NCBI GenBank assembly: GCA_020736575.1
Contig: JAGPYM010000012.1
Location: 868,001-932,000, forward strand
Length of the DNA: 64,000 nucleotides
Direction of reading: 5' to 3'
Source: Thelonectria olida
Lineage: Eukaryota; Ascomycota; Sordariomycetes; Hypocreales; Nectriaceae
The position numbers were made by a program, and so were the translations under genes. Under the pieces are notes generated by a model that saw only the letters and a program-made list of their open reading frames with translations, was not told the origin of the DNA and ran no database searches. Shown here in pieces: positions 24,163-34,698 of the stretch; position 1 is the first letter of the stretch, and each line of letters opens with the position of its first letter.

Positions 24163-26595
24163 ATGACTGCGCTCAACGGACATCATGACACTGCCTCCAG
24201 CGGGCCCAAGAATCCTCTGGTGCATGACTACCCGCATCCATTGAGGGTTGCCGTTATCGGTGCTGGCATTGGTGGTCTCAGTGTCGCCATTGGCCTCCGT
24301 CGCGAAGGACACGAAGTCACTGTAAGATGACTACCCATTCCTTCACTCTCCCGTGTCTCCTCACTTACACCCCATAAGCTCTACGAACAATCTCGACTCG
24401 CCAGCGAAGTCGGCGCCGCCGTCCACCTCGCCCCCAACGCCAACGGCGTGCTTCGACGATGGGGCATCTACGCGGAAAACTACGGCGCCTGTACCATGAA
24501 CCATTTCCAAGAGTTTCAGCACACCGGAGAGGCTATCAAGGACGTCGACCTAAAGGGCGCTAACCAGCGGTGGCAGCACCCTTGGCACCTCATCCATCGA
24601 GTCGCCCTGCACGATGCCTTGAAGAAGACTGCTACGAGTAAAGAGGGCGCTGGCAAGCCCGCTGTCCTGAACACAGCAAGCCGAGTCGAGAGCGTCGATC
24701 CGGCCAAGGGAATGATGACGCTGGCGAACGGCGCTGTTGTCGAGGCAGATCTCATCGTGGGTGCTGATGGAATCTATGTAAGCAATCGCACATCAACCGT
24801 GATAAGCCAATCCTAATCCAAATCTCCAGTCCAAAAGCCGGAAGTATGTCAAAGGCGAGGAGTCGAGGCTCTTCAGCTCTGGAAAGGCCGCCTATCGTTT
24901 TCTGATCCCCAAGAGCGTCGCGCTCGAGGATCCCGAGACGAGAGCTATCATCGAGGCGGACGACTGCTTGACCATGTGGTTCGGCAGCGACAGACGTGTC
25001 GTCATCTACCCCTGCAACAACAACGAGACTCTCAACTTTGTCTGCATCCATCCTGACTCCGAGTCACACGCCACTGCGAGCGATGGTTAGCAAGCCCCCT
25101 CGAACAACCCCTGACGTGTCCGCTGTATCACTAACACGGGGAACAGAGTGGAGCAAGACTGGAGATATCGACCAGCTCCTCAGGGTGTACAAGGACTTCC
25201 AACCAGCTCTCCTGAAGCTCATGGCCAAGGTAGAGCCTGCCGAGCTCAAGGTCTGGCAGCTCCTGGACATGGAGAACCTAGATACTTGGGTCAACCAGAG
25301 GCTGGCCTTGGTCGGAGATGCTGCCCATCCTTTCACTCCTCGTATGTGTACCTCTTGTTTCCCCTACTTTCCAGGAATCGCCCACTAACTCGGAACACAG
25401 ATCAGGGACAAGGTGCTGGCCAAGCCATGGAGGATGCAGCTGCCCTTGCCGTCGTGCTCCCTCGAGGCACGGATCCCGCCGACATTCCCGAGCGTCTGAA
25501 GTTATACAAGGAGATCCGCTATGAGCGGGCCCATGCTATACAGAACTACTCTCGACAGGCCGGTAAGGATTGGGTCAATGGAAAGCCACAGCTTGACAGT
25601 AAGTATTGCCTATCTGTCTTCTCCTAGTTGTAGACATTCAGATCCACTAACACGACACAGTGATGACTTACACCAACCACAATTTCGGTCACGATGAGTA
25701 TGACTACGCCGGGAACATCTTCAAGAGGTGGCTTTGGGCCCAAAAGCCGGATCTATACTGGAGAATGCCCATCTCCTTTGGACCTTTCCCCGGCCCTCGT
25801 CAAGACCACCTGGGCCGCCGTCAACCCGGCGAGTTGGAGCGGACCTTCCGGACCGCCTCGGTCAAGTTCAAGACTTCAAGGACATACCTCGAGACCCTCC
25901 TCCCAACCAAGGCCTTCAAGTTCAAGTCGTCCGACACCATCTGCCAGGCGAGCTTCTCCACGACGACGCTCGACAAGATGTCGTGGCTCGGCGGCCAGGG
26001 CTACAACCACTTCGGCCTGTACATCCACGGCGTGCAGTACACCAAGAAGGACGGCTCGACCATCGACGGCACTTTTCTGGCTGTGCTCATGGAGAGCCTG
26101 TGCGACCCCATCGTCTCGGGCCGCGAGGAGCTCGCCATGCCCAAGCTCTTCTGCGACATCGAGGTGCACCCGCGCTCCACGTCGCACCGCATGAAGGCGT
26201 CGTGGCGCGGCGCGACGTTTGCCGAGATTGCGCTGCAGGACCTGGCCGAGGACTCCCCCGAGAGCGAGGAGGGCACCATCGGCGGCGAGGCCGACTACGG
26301 CATCCTGGCGTACCGGTACATCCCCGCGGTGGGCGAGCCGGGCAAGGCGGATTGCGAGTACGCGACGGTGGTGCCGCATGCGGAAGAGTCCAAGGACGTG
26401 CCGAGCAAGGTGCGCCGGGTGCGGAGGTCGACGAATGTCGATGTCAAGATGAATGCGCAGGACTGGGAGTCGCTTCCTACTCTTCATCATGTTGCGGCGG
26501 GGTTGGCGCAGATTCCCATCTATGAGATTGTGAGCGCAAAGGTGGTGGAAGGGACTGGCGTGCCCAATGTTGGGGCGTGTAGGAGAATCGAGTAG
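24163..26595 (+). CDS. FAD monooxygenase fused to acetoacetate-decarboxylase-like domain
   Basis: Six exons are inferred: 24163-24321, 24379-24777, 24830-25085, 25147-25341, 25401-25598 and 25661-26595, giving 713 residues. Residues 1 to about 430 are a salicylate-hydroxylase-like class A flavin monooxygenase: GAGIGG at 33-38 binds the FAD ADP moiety, GADG around Asp183 is the DG motif, and LVGDAAHP with Asp329 contacts the ribityl chain. From about residue 435 to the end the sequence resembles acetoacetate-decarboxylase-like proteins, with GYNHFGLYIHGVQYTKKDG and GREELAMPKLF. Lys564 in that motif aligns with the Schiff-base Lys; the following residue is Leu instead of the second Lys of the bacterial enzyme. 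Both domains lie in one uninterrupted exon across the junction. Expected chemistry is hydroxylation plus decarboxylation or a related reaction of a beta-keto acid or aromatic substrate; that is inference. The last exon is very GC-rich at third positions. Confidence 0.92.
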
Positions 26596-27453
26596 GGTGA
26601 GATGGGATAAGAAGTTTGTGTTTTAGTTTCTATGTAGATTGAGTACCAAATGTTAGAACAGCAATAGCATCTCGTTACTCTAGAGTTTGGTGCTATTAAG
26701 ATTGAAGGGCAGTGGTAATTTGTTATGTAGTTAGATTGTTCGACACGCTGTCTCTTGATCATTGTAGATGCACTCTTAGGACCAGCCGTGTAAGTGGCAA
26801 GCAGCAAGTAGAGCCAGTCCCGTTATACCAACAGCACTATAAGACATTTCATTAGAAACCAGAAGTCCTTTATTGGGTAATTAGATCAGTGAAAGCTTTA
26901 TAAGTATCTGTTGGGATGGCCATATACTCCTGTACGAATAGGTATAGGGTTGCCTCTGAAGGCTTGGCCGTGATCTCACTTCCAGGTCCAGATGCAACCC
27001 CCATCCCAGTCTCTCGGAGATTCCCAGCTCAGATTCAGTCACTTAAACTGACACAGTTAAACCCGGAAGACCGAATTCCCATTTGTCAGCCCTCGGTTGG
27101 TCATGTTGATTCCCACAGAGGCGGTCTCGGTGCTCCGGCCCCACCAACCCTCCACTTACCGAGCGGACATGGTATGCCTCCCTCATGTGCCGTTGCGGCC
27201 CGTCTTGTATATTCAAAGACTGCGGGGTTACGGGAAGGAAAGAGGAGGCCGTAATGGGGGAGGAGTTCCGAGTGTGGGTTCGAGGGGAGGAGTTGCAAAG
27301 AGACACAAAGACGGCCGTCTTCCTCGTGGGGTTGTTGTTCTGTCCTGCAAGCTACCTTTTCCTCTCTCCTCTGTGTCCTACCCTTACACCCATATCACAT
27401 TGGCCAATTCAAATTGTTACGTCTTGTTCTAAACAAAACCTCTCGTATACACA
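26596..27453. other. Intergenic: monooxygenase 3' end and cupin promoter
   Basis: AT-rich sequence to about 26900 is the likely 3' region of the fused monooxygenase. The following part leads into the cupin gene. No further gene is supported. Confidence 0.55.
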
Positions 27454-28005
27454 ATGGCTGGCAAGGAACTCCGTCACCCCAACCGGTTCATCACGGACCA
27501 CGACGCAGAGGGCAAAGCCATCTTCAACACCAGCATCCCCGAGGAACTCGACGAGCAAATCATCGGCGTCGGCGACAAGTTCTTCCTCGGCTACACGACC
27601 AGCGAGAAGCCCGTCGACCTCACCGACGAAAAGGACATCAAGTCGTACAAGGAGTACCTGGCCAACCCGCCGGGCATCGTCATCCCCGGCGGCACCGTGG
27701 TGCGGTTCGTTGACATGCGGCCCGGCGGGGTGTCGCCGATGCACCGCACTGTGAGTCTCGACTACGGCGTGGTGGTGGAGGGCGAGGTGATCCTGCGGCT
27801 GGACTCGGGCGAGAGCCGGCTGATGAAGCGCGGCGACGTGTCGGTGCAGCGCGGGACCATGCACGAGTGGGAGAATGCGAGCAAGACGGAGTGGGCGAGG
27901 ATGATGTACGTGCTGCAGGATGCGACGCCAGTGTTGGTTGGGGGGAAGAAGCTGGATGAGGACTATGGCAAGGGCATGGAGGAGATTCGGTCGTCCGGCA
28001 ATTGA
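27454..28005 (+). CDS. Small single-domain cupin protein
   Basis: An intronless gene for 183 residues. One cupin barrel is visible: motif 1 reads PGGVSPMHRTVSLDYGVVVE and motif 2 reads GDVSVQRGTMHEWENA. The second His of the usual HxH metal pair is replaced by Thr (HRT), so a standard metal site is doubtful, although motif 2 keeps its His. The protein has no signal peptide. Codon third positions are strongly GC-biased, like the neighbouring decarboxylase-like exon. Cupins of this small fungal type often sit in catabolic or biosynthetic neighbourhoods as isomerases, decarboxylases, dioxygenases or binding proteins. Which applies here cannot be told. It lies 858 bp downstream of the fused monooxygenase on the same strand. 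Confidence 0.88.
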   Translation: MAGKELRHPNRFITDHDAEGKAIFNTSIPEELDEQIIGVGDKFFLGYTTSEKPVDLTDEKDIKSYKEYLANPPGIVIPGGTVVRFVDMRPGGVSPMHRTVSLDYGVVVEGEVILRLDSGESRLMKRGDVSVQRGTMHEWENASKTEWARMMYVLQDATPVLVGGKKLDEDYGKGMEEIRSSGN

Positions 28006-29039
28006 GTCAGGTGATGATTACTCATGTAGACTAGATGTTTCTGAGAATTGCTAGTGCTATCAGACATTGGGAAGGTGACGATGAGTCGTGGAAATTGAAA
28101 GAAAATAAAATTATATAAATAGAGTCTGGCTGCCGTCTTCGCCTCGGTCAATAGCTCCTGGATAGTCTTGTTATCGGAAATGAAATTGAATCAGTGACTA
28201 TCCGAGGTAATTGGACACGTTTACGGTTGTTGCCTTTCATCCAGCATCAACTCAGACAAGGTGTCAAGTTGTCAACTTTGTTGGAACTCTCGTGAGAGAT
28301 GGGTGCCTTCATTAGCGTGAAGGGACGGAAAGCCTTTGAGTGTCAGAAGTTGTCACAGACGCGCCACAATGGGCAACCTACAAGGGGGAATTCTTAATAA
28401 GTGGCTCAGTCTTTCCCTCAACTCTCATTAGTGGGTTCCAGGTCCTAGAGTTGCCCATTTTAGCCTCCATCTCGCCGCCCGCAGTTCGCCGTCGCCTCAG
28501 CTCAGGGTTCTGCAAGGGTGCGTGATCGCGTGTGGTGTCTTCCTTCCCCTCAGAGAGCGGGCGAGAGTCAGTCAGGCAGGACCCTAGAAAATTCCCAATC
28601 TCTTTCAACCTCTCTCTTCTTCCTCCTCTCATCATCCAGCAGCCTCAAGCCGGTTCTCGTCCTTGCTGCATCTACCCACGTATGTTTCGTCTGTCACCTG
28701 CAGTGTCACATCTCGATCCCCCCTCGTCCCCTCGCCGCACTGCACTGTCCGTGCTGGCCCAGTCACCTTTGCCTCTGCTCTGCCTCATGCATAATCAGGC
28801 TCGCAACCATTCGCCTTGCTGATCGCCCAGTCAGGTGCCTCGACGCAGACGCAAACTCACGTTTGTTTACATCTTGCAAACTATTATTCGCCCTTGACTT
28901 TATTTTCTTCATCCCGCGACAAATCCTCTTCCCTCCCGAAACACATTCATCTCGTCTCATGTCGCGTTAACAAGGAGGGGCCCATCGCTTCCTGATACCA
29001 AATTCCCCATCGTCACTGGCTAGGTCCTGATGCTCCATC
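28006..29039. other. Intergenic: promoter and leader of FYVE-RING gene
   Basis: About 1 kb between the cupin and the FYVE-RING gene. The last 400 bp are pyrimidine-rich and likely transcribed leader. A 150-codon frame there has biased low-complexity composition and no domain. Confidence 0.5.
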
Positions 29040-30995
29040 ATGGCCAGCCCTTCGGGTGACCCAATCCCCTTCTCGGGCGCCGCCGCCCAGATGTACGCAG
29101 ACTTACGACAGAGCGAATCCGACTCCGATTCCGACCACGGCTCGGACACTTCGAGTGCCTTCACCGCCAGCGATCTAGACCGTACCCGCAACATCTGTCG
29201 CTATCGAACACCCCAGTTCCACGACCGAGAGTGCTCCCGATTCTTCGATTGTCCGTCACACATTGTCGAGCGCAGTCTATCAGAGGCTGGATCTATCCAC
29301 GAGACAACACATGATGGTATTGACGCCGCAGATGCGTCTCCTGCTAGCCATAGAAGCAGCACACATGGATCAACCACCAACTTGTCGGATCATGAACGAC
29401 AACATGACGTCGATGCCCACAGCGCCCGGCAATCACCCGAATCAAATGAAGCCTCGAGCAGCGCCATTTCCACCCATAGCATCGGCCAGAGCACCCCTCC
29501 CCCGAATCTAAACCCTGCGCCGAATGCCAGCGACATCATTTCTACTTTGGAGGCGCTTCAGATGACGCCGCCCCAGGCCGAAGCCGACACCAGCCCTTAT
29601 ACGAGGGCAAGACGACAGTATGATCCCTCAACCGAGCATGCACACAGAACCGTAGAACCAGCGACGGTAGAGGAACAAGGCTTGTCAGGCTTGCCGGAGC
29701 CTCGTCGTGAAAGGACGCCTGTGTCCCGCGAGAGGATGGATGCACCTCTACCATCTCCCCGAAGACAGCGGACACTGAGTGAAACTCTCCCACCTTTGCC
29801 ACAACCCCCGCGGGGCGAAGTCGCACCTGCCACTCCTGCAGAGTGGTCTCTGCCCAGATGGCAGTCAGACGCTGAGGTGACTTATTGTCCCATATGCCGT
29901 GCCCAGTTTAGTTTCTTTGTGCGCAAGCATCATTGCAGGTAAGTTGCATTCTCCCATGTCTTTTCTATTCCGGTTCTGGGTCACATTTCTAACAATACGC
30001 AGGAAATGTGGAAGAGTTGTCTGCAACTCGTGCTCGCCACACAGAATCATTATTCCATATCAGTACATCGTTCGCCCGCCTGGCTCCGAGGTGGGCGTAC
30101 CGCAATCTCTTCTTATTGATGGATTGGGGACGGGATACTTCAATGTTAGCAACGTGGCGGGCGGCGAGCGAGTTCGGCTGTGTAATCCTTGCGTCCCCGA
30201 TCCCAACACCGCGCCGCCTCAGAGTCCAAACTCTTCAGCAACCTTGTCACCTCGTCCCGCACATACAAGGTCCCTCAGCAGTGCTGGAGCTTCTCTTCGA
30301 GCTCTGCCTGGGTCGAATCGTCATGGTGCAGTTTTTGCTCCTGGAACCGGTAACGAACCTTACCAGTACCTGAGGACGAGGAGCATCACTGTGGTATGTT
30401 ACTCTTACCGTCTAGTTACTTCGCATGCTAATGCTCCCTCTAGGGTCCCCAGGGTACGAATTCATCACATGGCTCATCATCTCGCCGTCCCCGTAGCGGA
30501 ACACACCAGACGCCTATCGGGCGAATCATGTCAGCCTCGTCATCTTCATCATATCCTCACCGATACAGCTCGCTTCTTGATGTGGGATCATCGTCACGTC
30601 AACGAGCTCTACCTCCTACACCCCAGATTGCGGAAGAAGACGAGTGCCCGATTTGTCACCGAGAACTGCCCTCTCAGACACTGCCCAACTTTGAGGCTCT
30701 CAGAGAAAGTCACATTGCCACCTGTATCCAGTCTCACAGCACGTATGGAACTCCCCGCGAAGGGGACACTTCTCCGGCTGTCCCTCGACGAACTGGCATG
30801 TACACATACCCAGCAACTGAGAAGGACTGTATCGACGATGCTGAGTGCACGATTTGCCTGGAGGAGTTCACGGTTGGCATTCCCATGGCACGACTAGAGT
30901 GTTTGTGCCGGTTTCATCGTTCGTGCATTTCAGCATGGTTTGTCAACCACCCGGGGAGGTGTCCGGTCCACCAACATGACGGGTTTGGTTATTGA
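29040..30995 (+). CDS. FYVE-RING E3 ubiquitin ligase
   Basis: A predicted PtdIns3P-binding ubiquitin ligase of endosomal or vacuolar membranes, comparable to yeast Pib1 in domain content but with a long N-terminus. Exons are 29040-29938, 30003-30393 and 30444-30995, giving 613 residues. Residues 1 to about 270 are Ser/Asp/Pro-rich and probably disordered. The FYVE zinc finger follows, with CPICRAQF and the basic RKHHCRKCG signature; its HHC is at residues 297-299, at the first splice junction. A second zinc-binding motif, CPICHREL with downstream His and Cys, lies near 498-525. The C-terminal RING (565-607) has CTICLEEF, CRFHRSC and ends CPVH, a His in place of the last Cys. The ATG at 29040 precedes the first in-frame acidic/serine run and is preceded by a long pyrimidine-rich leader. 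Confidence 0.92.
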
Positions 30996-33900
30996 ACATA
31001 GAAGCGTGATTCGAGAGATCTAGTTTGATCCGGTTTTGCTTGCATATTGGGATGGCGTATGGGAATTCGGTCAAGTTGTGTTATACGGAGCGTTGTTGGT
31101 TCACAGATATGATTTATACGTTGACGTCTAGACCTGGGCGAGAACCAGACCACTCAGCACTTTCTTTTTTATCATGGCAGAGATACGTATGATGGAACAC
31201 TTAGAGTAGGAACATGCACGAGTTGAAATGGAGGAGTGAGGATATCCTGGACACTGGGAACACTGGCGAAGATTGAGTGTTTTTGCACGTGGCATTGATT
31301 GCTTGTTGTAGTGGGTAACTCATGACAAGATGTTTTGCTTTAGAATTCGTGATTGGCTACATATGCTCCCTTGCTCACCGTTTTAACGATTCCGAGTTTG
31401 TAATGTAATGCCAGGCCAGTCTCGGACTTCCCGCTCGCTGCGCACGACGAATCTATGCAAGAACAGGCATGTTTCTCGCGACGTCATGGCGATCGACGCT
31501 GCAAGTAAGACCCTCAGTCAATTTAACCGTCTGGGTCCGCCAAGAGGTGCTGGGGTAAGGTAGGATCGCTTCTGGTAGTTTCTACCACTCGAGCGGGAGA
31601 GACTGCAAAAATAGGACGCGCTGGAGGGCACGAAGCAACTGGGAAGATGCAATAGGCAAAGGCAATATAGGTGAAAAATCCGGTGTCGGACTCGGGGCAA
31701 ACTTGGCTTGGTTGCTACCATGCAGGTGGTGGTGGCATTGCAGCATGTAAAGTTCAGGACGAACGACTGCGGGAGGGAGGGGAAGGCCAGCGCTACAGGG
31801 GTTGTTCGGGCAGGCGAGGCGAGGCAGGATATCAGATCAGGATTTGATAGGCGTCAATAGGTAATTGCTAGGATGGGAAACGGGAGTTGAACAGAACTGC
31901 AGGCCAGGACGAACGAAATACGCTACGGCATGCAGAGCTTGGACGATGCAGAGGGTGCTATCGCCAATCTAGGTAGTCAGCCGATCGGAGACACCGTCTT
32001 GTCTGCGGACAAGCTGTTCACTTTCGGGGGGGCGGTTGATGTGGCGTCAGGAGATTCACTTTGGTGTTGATGATAGAGAAACGTGAAGAGGAGGCAGTCA
32101 AAGACAGCTAGGGAGTGAGGCATAGAACTAGAGGGAATGGAGTGAGAGGGCTGTGTTCGTGAAGATCAATCTTGCCGTCCGTCGTTTCACCCAGCTGAAG
32201 CTAAAGGGTTTGGTGCGTGACAGCTCCAGCTGAAAGTCAGGGTTTGGCTGAGCGGGGTTATCGCGGTACGTGCATAGGTACGTAGCGGAGGAGGAGGCTT
32301 TTTGTGCAGCAGCGAATTGGGAGTGCATCTTTATTCACTCAGCTCGGGAAGCATGGCGGAGGTTAGTTTGGTGGTTCACGGGCATGGCCATGGCCGAGAC
32401 ATGAAATTCGCGTGGGGGCCGGGAAACTGGCTGAATGCGAATAAGGCGAAAATGGAATTGGTTCATTCTTTTCCAGCAGGAGGAGCCTTGACAAAAAGAA
32501 AAGAAGCCCAGACAAGATATGGATGTCAAATGATTTCCCACAATTTTCTTCGGTGAATGAGATGACTTCCAAGTTTTCCCCCCTCTTGGCTCTATTCGTG
32601 TGTTGCAAGGGGGGAAAGCGAAAGTGGGCAAATTGGACGCTGTAATTTGGCCATGGAGAGAGACGCTTGAAGAAGGAGGCACTTATTAGGTGCAGTTTGC
32701 GGCGGTGGCTGATGAGCGAGATGGTGGTGGTGATGGAGATGAAACAGCCAGCAACATCAAGTACAGAGAACTGAAAGAGCAAGTACTGTACAGAGAAATA
32801 GCAAGCTGAGTTACTTTGCAGCATGTAAATGTTTTATTTACATGTTGTACCCGCAGGGGACGCGTCAATCTATGGAAATTGCCCCGTCAACTCGTCCCGT
32901 CCCTGAGCGAAATTGCGATGGACTCACCATTTGGGACCTTGACTCTGATGTTCTCACAGCACAGCCTCGCACCAAGTTAGCGACTGAGCCAGTCCAGTGT
33001 TGAAAATGTCGGCTGTTAGCATCAATTCAATTCTGGTTCGTCCAACCGAGGTGTTGTGTGTGAGGGCTCCCAGGGACTGGTACGGACAAACAAACAAACA
33101 AAACAGTAACTACCCTTGCCGTTTGTTGGATGCAGGCAAAATGTGATTGTGATGAGATGGACTTGCAGTTCCTCTGTTCCAGATTCCGATGTGCCCCATA
33201 TTCGTACAGTATCACGCCGTCCCGTCTCCGCACGCCAGAGACCATCAACGATAGAAGGGTCCCGACGGTGATTCAGTTGACTGACGAGATCGAATATGTT
33301 GCAATTGGTTTTGGCATGACGATACAAGATGCTCTCACACCTCTTCACTGATGACCTTGTCAAACTCATCATGATTGAGTGCCCGGACTGTGGGCAAGCC
33401 GACCCGGATCCACTCGGAGGGAGGCGGGACCTAGTCGCAGTAAGCCCGGGGCCCGGACCCCATCATTACGTAGCTCCCTCAGTTATGGATGTTCAGCGCC
33501 GCAGGGGATGGATGATGGCCATGATCCTCCACTACATCCAGCACGCCAGGGATCGTTCTCGAGGCTAGCCGCTGCCCAACCATGCCCTTGTTGGCAGAGA
33601 CCCCCCAGAGCTTTGTCTGGTCTGCATGAGGTGACGTCTCCCAGGCTGCGAAGCTGGCTTCTTGGGGACCTGTGGTGCCATCATCCACATCCACCCTCAC
33701 AAGCTGCCTCTCACCAGAAACGTTTGCTCAGTCAACCACGGGCTGGGGGTGGAGATATATCTGTTACACGGATTCATGTATGAACACGTACATACCAAAC
33801 CGACACAATTTTTTTTATTTTTCTATTTTTCTTTGTTTCCAGTCTGGGTTGATTCACGCAATTCTTGACCCAGTGTGTGTGTTGTGTTGTCTCCCAGTCT

Positions 33901-34698
33901 CACTCGGGTTCCAAGTTCCGTTCTGTTTTGTTTGAATTCACACTGCCACCTTTCACATACCCATCGACTTCCTCTCTCGAACCACTGCATCTCCCGAAAA
34001 GAAACAAAACCTGTGCTCATTGCGGATACCGCCATCGATAGTCACAATTTGGCCTTGCCGCTATCTCCTCTCGGCCCGCCCGTCGCCCTTTTCGAAATCC
34101 CGCCTGCGAGAGCTCCAATAACTCCACCACATATCTTTTGGTGGCTTGCCTGCAGCTTGCTTGCTCCTCTGGTGCGTAGTAGGTGGCGCTGATGAACTTG
34201 GAGATTCTGACCGAGGTGCGCTGAAAGGAAAGCCTGAACCCCAGCCAAGACCGAGACCAGACCAGACCACCACCACCACCACCACCATCAGCTACCTTGC
34301 TTCTTGGGTGTCGCCAGGGTTTCCTCCACCTTCTCTCCTCGAACCAACGCCCGCCGGCTTTTCTTGTTCCTTGCAACCTCTTTCATTATTTTCCCCATCT
34401 CTCTCTCCCTCTCTCTTTGCCTTGATTAGCTTCTCCCTTCCCCCATCCTGGGTAGTGTCGTCACTGTCCTGGTCGGAGTTGACATTGGACCTGCCCCAGC
34501 GCGCTTCAGCTAGACCTTTCTCACTCTGGCCCCACGAAGCTGCCACTTCCACCTGCCATCGCGTCCCTCCTCCCCTCCATCGTCGACGCAACGACGTGCA
34601 CCCTTTGGATGCCTCGCGACGCTTGACCGAGCTCTAATTGCGCCAATTGATCCAACGACAAACTTCCCGTCGCCTGCTTCAGAGTGATTCCCGACGAA
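30996..34698. other. 3.7-kb gene-poor interval before tricalbin
   Basis: No gene is supported on either strand. Short repeats are present (CAAA units near 33087-33105, CCA units near 34260-34288). The last 800-900 bp are pyrimidine-rich and probably the tricalbin promoter and leader. Confidence 0.55.
34260..34288. repeat. CCA trinucleotide repeat in tricalbin leader
   Basis: A run of CCA units preceded by ACCAG repeats, about 410 bp upstream of the tricalbin ATG. Simple slippage-type repeat. Confidence 0.8.

Noticed and set aside
25876..26490. 204-codon frame antisense to the decarboxylase-like exon
   Set aside because: High third-position GC in the sense strand removes stops from the opposite strand; the product is Arg/Leu/Val-rich without domains.
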